Program-made: the position numbers and the translations under genes | Part shown: piece after piece, positions 38,949 through 47,569 of the stretch | How positions within the stretch are numbered: position 1 is the stretch's first letter | How the letters are laid out: every line of letters starts with the position of its first letter | NCBI RefSeq assembly: GCF_014960965.1 | Contig: NZ_CP063169.1 | Location: forward strand, 3,009,581-3,073,580 | DNA length: 64,000 nt | Direction of reading: 5' to 3' | DNA from: Ruania alkalisoli | GTDB taxonomy: Bacteria > Actinomycetota > Actinomycetes > Actinomycetales > Beutenbergiaceae | Notes under the pieces: generated by a model | Told to the model about the DNA's origin: nothing | Databases searched by the model: none | Seen by the model: only the letters and a program-made list of their open reading frames with translations

Positions 38949-40247
38949 TCAGCCCTGGTCGGCCCAGTACGCGTCGGCCTCGGCCTGGATGGCTTCCAGG
39001 TGCCCCATCGGGTCGTCATTGTTGGTGACGAACGCGCCGAACTCCTCGGCCGCCACCGTGTAGATCGGCGTCGGGGTTGCTTCCAGGTAGCGGCGCAGCT
39101 GCTGATACCCGTCCCCGGTGACCTGCGCGGTGATCTCCGCGAGCGCCTCGTCGGTCACAGTCGCGTTCGGGTTGAACGAGACGTCACCGCGAGAGTCGCT
39201 CCAGGCGGACTGTGCGTCCGTTCCCATCCACCAGGCGCTGTAGTCGAGGGCAGCCTGTTCGTTCTCGCTGTCGGTGCCCACGCACAGCGGTCCAGTCTCG
39301 ACGACGACGGGGGTGTCAGCCAGGCCGGGGTCGACGCTGGGCAGGACGAACATGCCGTAGTCCTCTCCGGAGACCATCCCGAGGTCGGTGAGCTGACCGG
39401 TGAAGAATGTGCCGAAGTAGGCCATCGCGGTCTCACCGGTCTGCAGCAGTGTCTGCGGGTCGGTGGTCACGCCCGGGTCGATGAAGTAGCCATCGGACTG
39501 CATCTGATGCCAGGTCTCCATGGCCTCGACCACTGTCGGGTCGGTGTAGGAGACCGACCCGTCGGACAGGCCGTCGTACGCCTCGGGGTCCATCCCGGCA
39601 AGGATCGCCTGGAACCAGACGAACTCGAAGATGATGTTCATCTGGTGCAGGGGAACCACCCCGGCGTCGACGAGCGTGTTAGCGACCGCGGTGAACTCCT
39701 CCCACGTGGTCGGCACGTCCAGTCCGTGCTCGTCGAAGACGTCCTGGTTGTAGTAGATGACCCAGTAGACGACGTTGAGGGGCACGCAGTACTGCTTGCC
39801 GTCGTAGGTGTAGTTCGCGGCCAGATCCTCGCTCACATAGCCGTCGGCGATCGCCTGGTCCCAGATGTCGGTGGTCTCAGCCACCAGGCCCTGCTCGACC
39901 AGTTCGCCGAGTCGATCCCCGGTGTGCCAGGTGAACAGATCGGGTCGCTCATCGGTGCGGAAGGACTGTTTGATGAACGCGTCGTAGGCGGTCGGGTCAG
40001 AGTAGCCGGTGAACGACAGCTGCGGGGCGAGGCCATCCGAGGCAGTGTTCATGTCCTCGAAGGAGGGTTCCCAGGCAGCCTTGTCGGTGAAGAAGTCGAG
40101 GGTGACCTCGGCGCTGCTGCCATCGTCACCGTTTCCGTCTCCGTTTCCGCCATCTCCCGGCTCGGGGACATCGCCGCCGGAGCATGCGGACAGGGCGAGG
40201 GCTGCCCCGGTGAGCAGGGCGAGGCCGGTCGTGGTTCTGCTTCTCAT
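38949..40247 (-). CDS. Extracellular sugar-binding lipoprotein of ABC transporter
   Basis: 432-residue lipoprotein with signal peptide LALLTGAALALSAC, so Cys22 is lipidated. A Gly/Asp-rich linker precedes the bilobal solute-binding fold (family 1, sugars), with W-rich segments such as WWMGTDAQSAW in the C-lobe. First transporter gene of the operon. A GTGT-CTG-ACAC inverted repeat lies between its GAGG ribosome-binding site and ATG. Confidence 0.93.
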   Translation of the reverse strand: MRSRTTTGLALLTGAALALSACSGGDVPEPGDGGNGDGNGDDGSSAEVTLDFFTDKAAWEPSFEDMNTASDGLAPQLSFTGYSDPTAYDAFIKQSFRTDERPDLFTWHTGDRLGELVEQGLVAETTDIWDQAIADGYVSEDLAANYTYDGKQYCVPLNVVYWVIYYNQDVFDEHGLDVPTTWEEFTAVANTLVDAGVVPLHQMNIIFEFVWFQAILAGMDPEAYDGLSDGSVSYTDPTVVEAMETWHQMQSDGYFIDPGVTTDPQTLLQTGETAMAYFGTFFTGQLTDLGMVSGEDYGMFVLPSVDPGLADTPVVVETGPLCVGTDSENEQAALDYSAWWMGTDAQSAWSDSRGDVSFNPNATVTDEALAEITAQVTGDGYQQLRRYLEATPTPIYTVAAEEFGAFVTNNDDPMGHLEAIQAEADAYWADQG

Positions 40248-40349
40248 GTGTCTGACACCTCTTCGTGTGAGCGGACGTGGATGGGTTCGCTGGACTACCG
40301 CCGTGGCGTCCGGCCCCGGCAGTGGTGTGGATGTGGTGTGGTCGCGAGC

Positions 40350-41045
40350 TCAGCGACGCCGGGCTCGGATCACCTCGACGACGTGGTCGAGGTGGGAGTA
40401 GGCGGCGTCACGGGCCGCCTCGGGTTCGCCGCGCCGCACGCAGCCGGCGAGGTGGGCATGTTCGGCGTGGTCATCGTCGGCGTCGCCGTGCAGACGAAGG
40501 ATCTCGCGCTGGTCCTCGGCGTGGATGAGCACGATGGAGTCCAGCACCTCCACGAGCACGCTGTTCCCGCCGGCTGCGGCCACGGCCCTGTGGAAGTCGA
40601 GGTTGGTCAGCCACAGGCGGTCGTCCCCGGAGGCGATCTGGGCCTGCGCCTGGGCGAGCGTCTCGTCCATGAGCGCAATCCCCGCGGGGTCGCGGACCTC
40701 GGCCGCGAGCATCGCCAGCGAGGGCTCGATCTGCCGGCGTGCCTCCAGCAACTCGACCAACTGATCGGCGTCGGGGCGCGACTGCAGCGGGTTGGCGAGG
40801 ACCCGGCGTCCGGCGTTGGGTCCGACGTAAATACCGGACCCGTGCCGGAAGTCGACCATGCCGAGACCTTCCAGGCGGCGCAGGGCTTCTCGCATCGTCG
40901 GAACGGCGACGTCGAACCGGGCGGCGAGCGCCTTCACCGACTCCAGCGGATCGCCCGTGCGCAGTCCTTCGCTCTCCACGAGGGCGACGACCGCCTGCGC
41001 CAGGTCGCTGGAGAGCGTGCGCCGAAAGGAATGAACCGAAGTCAT
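40350..41045 (-). CDS. GntR-family transcriptional regulator (FadR/FCD subfamily)
   Basis: 231 residues: an N-terminal winged helix (LESVKALAARFDVAVPTMREALRRLEGLGMVDFRHGSGIYV, in two motifs) and an FCD effector domain with histidines around LDFHRAVAAAGGN and HAEDQREI for metal and ligand binding. FCD regulators usually respond to carboxylic acids, fitting a sugar-acid intermediate as effector. A 17-bp palindrome directly abuts its ATG and recurs upstream of the DUF5005-like gene. No Shine-Dalgarno sequence precedes the ATG, so a leaderless message is possible. Confidence 0.9.
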   Translation of the reverse strand: MTSVHSFRRTLSSDLAQAVVALVESEGLRTGDPLESVKALAARFDVAVPTMREALRRLEGLGMVDFRHGSGIYVGPNAGRRVLANPLQSRPDADQLVELLEARRQIEPSLAMLAAEVRDPAGIALMDETLAQAQAQIASGDDRLWLTNLDFHRAVAAAGGNSVLVEVLDSIVLIHAEDQREILRLHGDADDDHAEHAHLAGCVRRGEPEAARDAAYSHLDHVVEVIRARRR

Positions 41046-41046
41046 A

Positions 41047-41063
41047 AAGTCATCTAATCACTT
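41047..41063. promoter_or_regulatory. Candidate GntR operator 1
   Basis: AAGTCATCTAATCACTT, an interrupted palindrome of the form AAGTsATnnnATsACTT, sits two bases from the regulator start codon. It overlaps where a leaderless promoter -10 would fall, so binding would block the regulator's own expression. The matching site is at 42326-42342. Confidence 0.65.
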
Positions 41064-41133
41064 GAGGACGAAGTTGGCAAGGTGCCACCGATCGTCACTC
41101 AGCCCGACTGTGAGCGACGATCGGTGACGCGCA

Positions 41134-42285
41134 CTACTCGAGGTCGAGGGACAGCTCCACGAACCGCGGCCGGTAGATCGTGACGTCCTCGTACAGCTCG
41201 GAGGAATCGAAGCTGTTGACGTTGTACGTCAGCACCGTGGTGAAGGAATCGTCGTCGGCTGTCCGCAGCTCGGGGTGCTCGTGAGCGTTGTAGGCGAAGA
41301 TGTTCGGGTTCCCGTAGCTGCCGCCTGCACCGACCTCCGGCATCTCGTAGACCGTGCCGATCGGCTCGAACGGGCCGGTCGGTGAGCATCCGACGTAGCC
41401 GACGATGTTCCGGCTGAAGATCTCGTGCGTGTCCTGGGTGAGGAGAAGGTACCCGTCCGCGAGGGCGGCCACGCTGAACTCGTTGGCCACGCCGTCCATC
41501 AGCCGGGTAGTGCGGGACTCATCCCAGCTCCACCGGTTACCGGCCCAGAACCGCCAGGGCTGGGTCAGGTCGGCCCCCCGCACCCGCGCCACGTGCAGGT
41601 ACTTCTCCGCACCCAGGTCCTCGACGCCGTAGATGTAGGTGTACCGGCCCGCCGGCTCGATCCAGCTCGCCCACTGCACCCCGGACTCCGACGGCAGGTC
41701 GGTCAGATCCAGCAGTTCGAAGGTGTCCGGATCGAACCGGGCCAAGTGGTTGCTCTCCCAGCCGAAATCGAAGGCGCCGCCCCCGCCGTACCAGAACTGC
41801 AGAGCCGTGAGCTGGATCGTGCCGTCGTCGGCCTGCAGCCCGTCGCCGACCCAGTACCACCCGCCGTCCTCGGGCGGTTCGATCAGTGAGGCCGGGTTCT
41901 CGTCCGTGCCCCCGGTGACCGTGGTGAGACTCCCGCCATCGGACACGACGAAGCTGTTGTTCAGGAAGGGCGTCTCCAGCGGCCGCGTCCCACCCTCGTG
42001 GACCGGACCGAGGAAGGTGTCAGAGAAGACCCATACGGTGCGGCCGTCCGCGAGTGGGATGGAGTACGTGGAGTCCCCGCCGGTCCAGCCCACACCGGAA
42101 TCGCCGTAGTCGGCGAAGTCAGCCTCCAGGTCAGCATGCACCGTCGCACTGGTGGCGATGTCAGCATCCACCAGATCGCAGCGGGCGGAGGGTCGATCAT
42201 TGTCCGCGGACGCGGGTGCCGCGATGGCGGCAACCAGGGCGGTCGCGCCGACCGCCGCAGCACCGAGGGCTCGGGCATATCGCAT
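41134..42285 (-). CDS. Secreted DUF5005/DUF4185-like beta-propeller protein
   Basis: 383 residues with an export signal (MRYARALGAAAVGATALVAAIAAPASA) and no lipobox. The mature part begins a five-bladed-propeller-like pattern: GVGWTGGDSTYSIPLADGRTVWVFSDTFLG, in two motifs, is characteristic of DUF5005/DUF4185 proteins. Later are WYWVGDGLQADDGTIQLTAL and YGNPNIFAYNAH. A role in extracellular carbohydrate binding or cleavage is plausible but unproven. AAAGGAG precedes the ATG at good spacing, and the promoter carries the second palindrome. Confidence 0.78.
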   Translation of the reverse strand: MRYARALGAAAVGATALVAAIAAPASADNDRPSARCDLVDADIATSATVHADLEADFADYGDSGVGWTGGDSTYSIPLADGRTVWVFSDTFLGPVHEGGTRPLETPFLNNSFVVSDGGSLTTVTGGTDENPASLIEPPEDGGWYWVGDGLQADDGTIQLTALQFWYGGGGAFDFGWESNHLARFDPDTFELLDLTDLPSESGVQWASWIEPAGRYTYIYGVEDLGAEKYLHVARVRGADLTQPWRFWAGNRWSWDESRTTRLMDGVANEFSVAALADGYLLLTQDTHEIFSRNIVGYVGCSPTGPFEPIGTVYEMPEVGAGGSYGNPNIFAYNAHEHPELRTADDDSFTTVLTYNVNSFDSSELYEDVTIYRPRFVELSLDLE

Positions 42286-42325
42286 GAAGATGGCTCCTTT
42301 GCCAGATGGAACACGAGAAATGACT

Positions 42326-42359
42326 AAGTCATCACATCACTTGATCACTCGCTTGACAA
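42326..42359 (-). promoter_or_regulatory. Promoter with candidate GntR operator 2
   Basis: Read on the minus strand, TTGTCA (42359-42354) and TGTGAT (42336-42331) are 17 bases apart and form a plausible promoter for the DUF5005-like gene. AAGTCATCACATCACTT (42326-42342) covers the -10 and matches operator 1 at 15 of 17 positions, with the same AAGTsATnnnATsACTT symmetry. Confidence 0.65.
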
Positions 42360-42520
42360 GTCCCCACCTGCGCTGACCCCCAAACCCCTTGCCCCAGGCG
42401 AACCAGGGTCGAACCGGCGCCGCGGTGGTGTCCGTGGCGGACAAGGGAGTTCGGCGGTGTCTGCACGCAGTGCCCGTGCGCCTGTCCGTCCCCCGCCTTC
42501 CCCCGCGATACGTTGCCGCC

Positions 42521-43324
42521 ATGGCCTCCACGAATGACGCCCCCCGCTACGACGACGATCTCCGGCTGGCGCACGTGATCGCCGACCAGGTGGACGCTCA
42601 GACGATGTCCCGCTTCAAGGCGCTCGACCTGACCGTGGAGAGTAAGCCCGACACCACCCCGGTCACCGATGCGGACCGCTCCGGCGAGGAGATCGTGCGC
42701 TCACAGTTGGCACGCGCACGCCCGCGCGACGCCGTTCTGGGTGAGGAGTTCGGCAGCACCGGCCACGGACCCCGCCAGTGGGTGATCGACCCGATCGACG
42801 GCACGAAAAACTTCGTCCGCGGGGTTCCGGTCTGGGCCACGTTGATCTCGCTGATCGACGACGGCCAGCCGGTCCTGGGCGTCGTGAGCGCACCGGCTCT
42901 GAACCGCCGGTGGTGGGCTGCCCTCGGCTCCGGCGCCTGGACGGGCCGGTCACTGTCGAAGGCATCGCGTCTGCACGTCTCCGGGGTACGGGAGATCACC
43001 GATGCCTCGCTGTCCTACTCCAGCCTGGGCGGCTGGGAGCAGCTCAACCTGATGGACGAGTTCCTGATGCTGGAGGCCAGCTGCTGGCGCAGCCGCGCCT
43101 ACGGCGACTTCTGGTCCTACATGCTCGTGGCCGAGGGCGCAGTGGACATCGCCTGCGAACCGGAGCTGGAGCTGTACGACATGGCTGCGCTGGTGCCGAT
43201 CGTCACCGAGGCGGGCGGCCGGTTCACCTCACTCGAGGGAGTCGACGGCCCGTTCGGCGGCAACGCCCTGGCCACCAACGGGCTGCTGCACGAGGAAGCC
43301 CTCACGCAGCTCACCCGGCACTGA
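42521..43324 (+). CDS. hisN: Histidinol-phosphatase (inositol monophosphatase fold)
   Basis: 267 residues from ATG 42521. Inositol-monophosphatase-family metal sites are present: GEEFG (about 68-72), [15 protein letters not shown] (about 87-101), and the C-terminal [14 protein letters not shown]. Close resemblance to the actinobacterial HisN group suggests dephosphorylation of L-histidinol phosphate; an inositol-phosphatase role cannot be excluded. Monocistronic and convergent with the next gene. Confidence 0.88.
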   Translation: MASTNDAPRYDDDLRLAHVIADQVDAQTMSRFKALDLTVESKPDTTPVTDADRSGEEIVRSQLARARPRDAVLGEEFGSTGHGPRQWVIDPIDGTKNFVRGVPVWATLISLIDDGQPVLGVVSAPALNRRWWAALGSGAWTGRSLSKASRLHVSGVREITDASLSYSSLGGWEQLNLMDEFLMLEASCWRSRAYGDFWSYMLVAEGAVDIACEPELELYDMAALVPIVTEAGGRFTSLEGVDGPFGGNALATNGLLHEEALTQLTRH

Positions 43325-43326
43325 CC

Positions 43327-43773
43327 TCACCGCTCGCCGAGCAGCGTCTCGCGTTCGGTCACGTCATACCAGAGCAGGTCTTCCTCCCCGACGGCGCTGA
43401 TCGCCTGCGCCTCTCCGGCCACCGCGCGCTCGAGCAGGTCCCGCACGTGCGCTTCGCCGGAGTCGACGTGAAAGCTCACGACGTCGGTCCACGTGAGATC
43501 AGGCACGTGCACTCGGGCGAGCTCCTCACCCGGTGTGGCCGCGGTGTCGGGAACATCGGCTGCTGCCACGACCCGCCGCAACGGCGCCCCGTCAGCGAGC
43601 AGGCGGAGCGAGTCCTCGGCAGCGAGGACCAGGGCGGCATATTCGGCCATCTCCTCGTCGGCGTCGGTGCCGAGGGCCTGGCGGAGGGAGGTGGTCACCG
43701 CTCGGGCCGGACGTGCGATGAGCCCGTCAGAGCTGTCGAGGTCGTCGAGGGTGGCACCGAGGTAGACGCGCAT
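43327..43773 (-). CDS. DUF6912-like conserved protein
   Basis: 148 residues from ATG 43773 (MRVYLGATLDDLDSS). It resembles a short actinobacterial family (DUF6912) typically found beside hisN. No catalytic motif or membrane segment. Acidic overall, with a conserved-looking HVPDLTWTDVVSFHVDSGEAHVRDL, in which alternating charged helices can be seen. Function unknown. It is four bases downstream of the CpaE-like gene. Confidence 0.75.
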   Translation of the reverse strand: MRVYLGATLDDLDSSDGLIARPARAVTTSLRQALGTDADEEMAEYAALVLAAEDSLRLLADGAPLRRVVAAADVPDTAATPGEELARVHVPDLTWTDVVSFHVDSGEAHVRDLLERAVAGEAQAISAVGEEDLLWYDVTERETLLGER

Positions 43774-43777
43774 GGGT

Positions 43778-45142
43778 TCAGTCTGCCCTACGGCGCCGCC
43801 AGAGCCGGCCACGGTTCTCCCGCCGCTCCCGACGGCGTCCCATCAGTGGCGCGGGTCGGCCCGCCTCGTCCGTGAGCCGGCGGGCGAGATCGCGCACCGC
43901 CAGCCGGGCCGGGGACATCGGCCCAGCACTGCGCCAGGTACTGGCCGTCAGCAACGCCCGGTCGGCCAGGGCCCGATCGTCCGGCACCAGCACAGGCTCG
44001 GCAACCCCGGCGAAGCGATGCAGCGCCTCGGCCACCGACAGCTCCGGATGCGGTCCGGCGGCGGACAGCCGCAACCGGTTGACCACGGTACGACGGTCAG
44101 GGAGGCCAGGGACGTCGTCGAGATCCAGTAGTGCCTGCACCAGCCGTTCCAGTCCGATCGGCTCGGCCGCACCAACCACCAGCAGGTCGTCCGCACCGGC
44201 GTACAAGGCGTGGGCCACCGCATTGCGACCGGGACCGAAGTCGAACCCCGCCTCGTCATCGGGCACGAGCACCGGCGCCTCCACCACGACCCAGTCGACG
44301 CGTGAGCGCAGCTCGGCCAGGACCACCTCCAGGCTCTCGGGCCCGATTTCGCGCCATCGTGCGGCCCGAGCCAGTCCGGTGAGCACGCGCAGCCGGTCAC
44401 CGACCGGAACGAGCAGGCGCTCCAGAGCGGCCTGGTCGAGGCTGCCACGGTCGGCGGACCTGATCGCGGCAGACAAGCCAGCGGTGTCGGCGACCAATCC
44501 GAGGGTCTGGGCGATCGCCCCACCCCAGAGGTCGGCGTCGACGAGTACCACCTCGTGGCGGGCGGCGGCGAGCTCGTCGGCCAGGGCGACCGCGAGCGTG
44601 GTGCGCCCGGGAGATCCAGGGGCACCGGTCACGACCACCATCCGAGCGGGCTCACGCTCACCGTGCGGTATCGGTTCGCTGCCTTCCGCTGACGTCTCGG
44701 ACTCAGGCTCCGGTTCACCGGGGCCGGGCAGATCGTCCACCATCGCGTCCGGCACCGTGCCCGGGGCGGCGGCGTCCGCGCCGGTTGCCGGGTCGGGCAC
44801 CCGAGCCGGAACCCCGGCGGCGAGTGCCTCGATCGCCGGTAGCGGGTCCGCCCCGCGCACGACCGGCATCGCCCCGAGATCGGCGTAGGTGGTGCGCTCC
44901 CTCTCGTCACAGAGCACCACGGCGGAGGTGCCGGCCGATCGAAGCCGAGCCACGATCCGGCGGTCCACCGGATCGTCGGCATCGAGCACGGCCACGGCAC
45001 CCAGTCCCGCCGCGGCGGCAGCCACGAGTTCGGTGAGGTCGGCGCAGCGGCGCACCACCGTCAGGTCGCTGCGCCGCTCGATGCGTCCGAGCAGATCCGC
45101 TTCAACGGTGCCGGAGAGTGCCAGCAGCACACCCGTGCTCAC
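43778..45142 (-). CDS. CpaE-like MinD/ParA-fold protein
   Basis: 454 residues. The N-terminal receiver-like domain (about 1-110) and acidic Pro/Glu linker are followed by a MinD-like P-loop domain: VVVTGAPGSPGRTTLAVALADELAAARHEVVLVDADLWGG, in two motifs. The P-loop reads GSPGRTT, with Arg in place of the usual Lys, so nucleotide binding may be altered. CpaE-type proteins place Flp/Tad pilus machinery; here only the SAF-domain gene accompanies it (four-base overlap) and no CpaF or TadBC is in the window. The very Arg-rich C-terminus (RRRERRENRGRLWRRRR) is unusual. Confidence 0.75.
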   Translation of the reverse strand: MSTGVLLALSGTVEADLLGRIERRSDLTVVRRCADLTELVAAAAAGLGAVAVLDADDPVDRRIVARLRSAGTSAVVLCDERERTTYADLGAMPVVRGADPLPAIEALAAGVPARVPDPATGADAAAPGTVPDAMVDDLPGPGEPEPESETSAEGSEPIPHGEREPARMVVVTGAPGSPGRTTLAVALADELAAARHEVVLVDADLWGGAIAQTLGLVADTAGLSAAIRSADRGSLDQAALERLLVPVGDRLRVLTGLARAARWREIGPESLEVVLAELRSRVDWVVVEAPVLVPDDEAGFDFGPGRNAVAHALYAGADDLLVVGAAEPIGLERLVQALLDLDDVPGLPDRRTVVNRLRLSAAGPHPELSVAEALHRFAGVAEPVLVPDDRALADRALLTASTWRSAGPMSPARLAVRDLARRLTDEAGRPAPLMGRRRERRENRGRLWRRRRAD

Positions 45143-45786
45143 GCCGCGCCGCTCCCGGGCAGCGGCACCACCGCGATCGGCGCGTCGGCGCTGGTCGCGG
45201 CGAGCACGCCCGGCAGGTCCGCGACGTCGACCAGGAGGTGAGCCTGCATGGTTCCAGGTCCAGCGAACAAGGAGGTGTCCTCGGCGATGGCCGCCACCTC
45301 GACAGCCTCTACCAGCAGCTCAGGCTCTCCTTCCGCGGCAGCGCCAGCAGAGGCGTCGTCGGGCATGGTCACCCACAGATCGACCTGAGAGCCCGGTGCG
45401 ATCGTCTCCGCCAGGGCCGCGGTGATCGGGACGGCCACTGTGCGTACGTCCACGCCGGCTGCCGGTCCGACCGCGGACATGGGAACCATCTCACCGGCGT
45501 GCACGGTGCGGGTGATGACGAGCTCCTCCTCGGGTAGCTGGCCGGGAAGGAGGTAGAGGTCCTGTGCGCCTGCGAGCCCAACCTGGATGACGGCCAGGTC
45601 CTCGACCTCCAGCGGCTCCCCCGGCGTCAGCACCTCGGGGGCGGCATACACCTCAACCGTCCGGTTCGCTTCGCCGACGATCCAGCTACCCAGTGCCACC
45701 GACCCGGCGACGAGCAGCACACCCAGACCCAGTCGTGGATCACGCCAGCTCGGTCGCCGCAGACCCGTGGTCGTCGTCGTGGTCAT
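45139..45786 (-). CDS. SAF-domain protein (CpaB/RcpC-like)
   Basis: 215 residues: short cytoplasmic N-terminus, one membrane helix (LGLGVLLVAGSVALGSWIV), then an SAF domain (APEVLTPGEPLEVEDLAVIQV, about 48-68; and TRTVHAGEMVPMSAVGP). Such proteins resemble the CpaB pilus-assembly factor and the domain binds carbohydrate or scaffolds secretion parts. Start at ATG 45786; the stop overlaps the CpaE-like gene. Confidence 0.8.
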   Translation of the reverse strand: MTTTTTTGLRRPSWRDPRLGLGVLLVAGSVALGSWIVGEANRTVEVYAAPEVLTPGEPLEVEDLAVIQVGLAGAQDLYLLPGQLPEEELVITRTVHAGEMVPMSAVGPAAGVDVRTVAVPITAALAETIAPGSQVDLWVTMPDDASAGAAAEGEPELLVEAVEVAAIAEDTSLFAGPGTMQAHLLVDVADLPGVLAATSADAPIAVVPLPGSGAA

Positions 45787-45921
45787 CGCTCCCCCTCACG
45801 TCGGTCAATGGCCACCCATGGTGCCAAAGAGCGACCCCTCCGTGTGGGCAACCCCCGAGTTGTCCACAGGAAGGAAGGATGGCGTCCCGCGCGACCTCGC
45901 TCAGATGGAACACTAGAGACC

Positions 45922-46140
45922 ATGGACCAGCGGTTCCTCTCCCTCGCCGACGTCACCGAGATCCTGCAGATCACGATGTCGCAGGCGCGCGCTCTCGTGC
46001 GCAGCGGCGAGCTCCGCGCCATCCAGATCGGAGGCAAGGGAGTCTGGCGGGTCGAGAACTCCGAGTTGGAGGCCTACATCGAGCGCATGTACGCGCAGAC
46101 CGCCGATCGGCTGCGCTCCGGGGACTCCGGCATCGACTGA
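45922..46140 (+). CDS. Small helix-turn-helix DNA-binding protein (BldC/excisionase-like)
   Basis: 72 residues from ATG 45922. RFLSLADVTEILQITMSQAR, then ALVRSGELRAIQIGGKG and VWRVENSELEAYIERMY, form the MerR-like winged helix of BldC and excisionase-type proteins. With no integrase or phage genes nearby, a chromosomal regulator in the BldC-like group is more likely than a phage excisionase. Confidence 0.85.
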   Translation: MDQRFLSLADVTEILQITMSQARALVRSGELRAIQIGGKGVWRVENSELEAYIERMYAQTADRLRSGDSGID

Positions 46141-46144
46141 GGCG

Positions 46145-46651
46145 TCAGGTCGACTCGACGCTGAGCAGCCCCGACCACGTCAAGGTCACCGTGGCATGCG
46201 CTGTCAGCATGTCCAGATGATCGGCCCCCACCCGGGTCAACCGACCGCGGTGGTCGCCGGCGAGACTGCGCACCATGACATCCGCTCCATCGGCGGCGAG
46301 CGCCCGTAGCGCGTGCCCGAGGCCGAGGCGCGCCTCGATCGGGCCCGGCTCAGGCGCTCGTGGCCCGAGCGGCCAGGCAGCCACGACGGCGTGGGCTGGG
46401 ATCAGGCACCGTCGCTCACCCAGCGCGAGCCTCACCCAGGATCGGGTGGCCTCCAGCACTGTGCCGGATCTGTCAGACCCGTCGGCAAGGCGCACAGTCA
46501 ACACCTCCCCGCGGCGAGCGCGGCACCGGTCGATCCACTCGATCCCTGCCACCTCGGCCTGAACCAGTTCGGCCAGCTCGGCGTCGGAGTCGGCTTGCAG
46601 TGCGGCGTCGAACTGCGCCTGCAGCTCGGCGAAAACGTCGTCCCAGCGCAT
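46145..46651 (-). CDS. Conserved hypothetical protein
   Basis: 168 residues from ATG 46651; family not recognised. The N-terminal 45 residues are acidic helix (WDDVFAELQAQFDAALQADS). A beta-rich middle follows (RGEVLTVRLADGSDRSGTVL then SWVRLALGERRCLIPAHAVV), resembling an Lsm/SH3-type barrel by pattern only. No signal or membrane segment. It converges on the HTH gene and is divergent from the LysM gene. Confidence 0.7.
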   Translation of the reverse strand: MRWDDVFAELQAQFDAALQADSDAELAELVQAEVAGIEWIDRCRARRGEVLTVRLADGSDRSGTVLEATRSWVRLALGERRCLIPAHAVVAAWPLGPRAPEPGPIEARLGLGHALRALAADGADVMVRSLAGDHRGRLTRVGADHLDMLTAHATVTLTWSGLLSVEST

Positions 46652-46768
46652 CGGACCAGGGTACGGACTTGTCCACATCGCATCCGGTGAACTCGACATC
46701 CGCTCACAACCCATGTACATGTAGTTCCACGCATTGTCACGTACCGACACGAACTGACATGAAATGAG

Positions 46769-47569
46769 ATGTACATGAAGATGGTGACCGGCACCCTGCG
46801 GCCCCTCGCCGTCGGCCTGCTGACAGCGACGCTCGCCACCGCCGCCGGGTTGGCACTCGCGCACCAGACGATGACCACGCTGCAGAAGAACGCACCCCTG
46901 GGCGTGGACGACCTCACCGCCGCGGTACTCACGTCCGCCGGGGCGCTGGTCGCGCTCTGGTACGCGATCAGTGCGGTGGCCGGGACCGTGTGTCTGCTGC
47001 TGCGCGGACTGGGCGGAGTCTGGAACGCCGGAGAGCAGGCGCTGCGGCGCCACGGCGCCCCTGGGGTCGCCCGGCTGCTGGGCGCCGGGACGGGGGCCGT
47101 GCTCACCGCAGCGCTCGTGGCAGGTCCGGCACACGCGACGGTCGATGAGGTGCCGGACGACCTCACCTGGGGAGCCTCGATCAGCGAGACCGCCGAGGAG
47201 GCGCCGCGCCCACTCCACGACGAGACCCCGCTGGCCGGCGCCGGAACCGCACCCGCGGGAGACGGGGGCGCGCCACGTGAAGCACCCGACAGGCATGCGG
47301 CTGCCGATCAGGAGGCGCCGGCTCCGGATCCGGCGCCGGCGAGCGAGACCATCTCCCCCGGTACATCACGGGAGAGCTACCAGGTCCAGCCGGGCGACTC
47401 GCTCTGGTCGATCGCCGCCGACGCGCTCGGACCCGAAGCCACGACCGCCGACATCGGAACGGCCTGGCCCGAGTGGTACACGGTCAACCGCGACCTCATC
47501 GGCCCCGATCCCGACCTCATCCACCCAGGCGACGAGCTGTACCTACCGACACAGGAGAACACCCGATGA
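46769..47569 (+). CDS. LysM-domain membrane protein
   Basis: 266 residues. Two hydrophobic segments near the N-terminus (LAVGLLTATLATAAGLALA; AAVLTSAGALVALWYAISAVAGTV) and a third around 112-130 precede an acidic Pro/Ala linker. The C-terminal LysM domain (about 203-262: SYQVQPGDSLWSIAADALGP, then WYTVNRDLIGPDPDLIHPGDELYLP) should bind peptidoglycan. ATG 46769 and ATG 46775 are both possible. Its stop overlaps the next gene (ATGA). Confidence 0.87.
   Translation: MYMKMVTGTLRPLAVGLLTATLATAAGLALAHQTMTTLQKNAPLGVDDLTAAVLTSAGALVALWYAISAVAGTVCLLLRGLGGVWNAGEQALRRHGAPGVARLLGAGTGAVLTAALVAGPAHATVDEVPDDLTWGASISETAEEAPRPLHDETPLAGAGTAPAGDGGAPREAPDRHAAADQEAPAPDPAPASETISPGTSRESYQVQPGDSLWSIAADALGPEATTADIGTAWPEWYTVNRDLIGPDPDLIHPGDELYLPTQENTR

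Noticed and set aside
32386-41057. Long plus-strand frames opposite the left carbohydrate cluster
   Set aside because: They cross gene boundaries of well-supported minus-strand genes and show no family sequence.
45922-46140. Phage excisionase
   Set aside because: No integrase, attachment site or phage gene nearby; the fold is shared with chromosomal BldC-like regulators.
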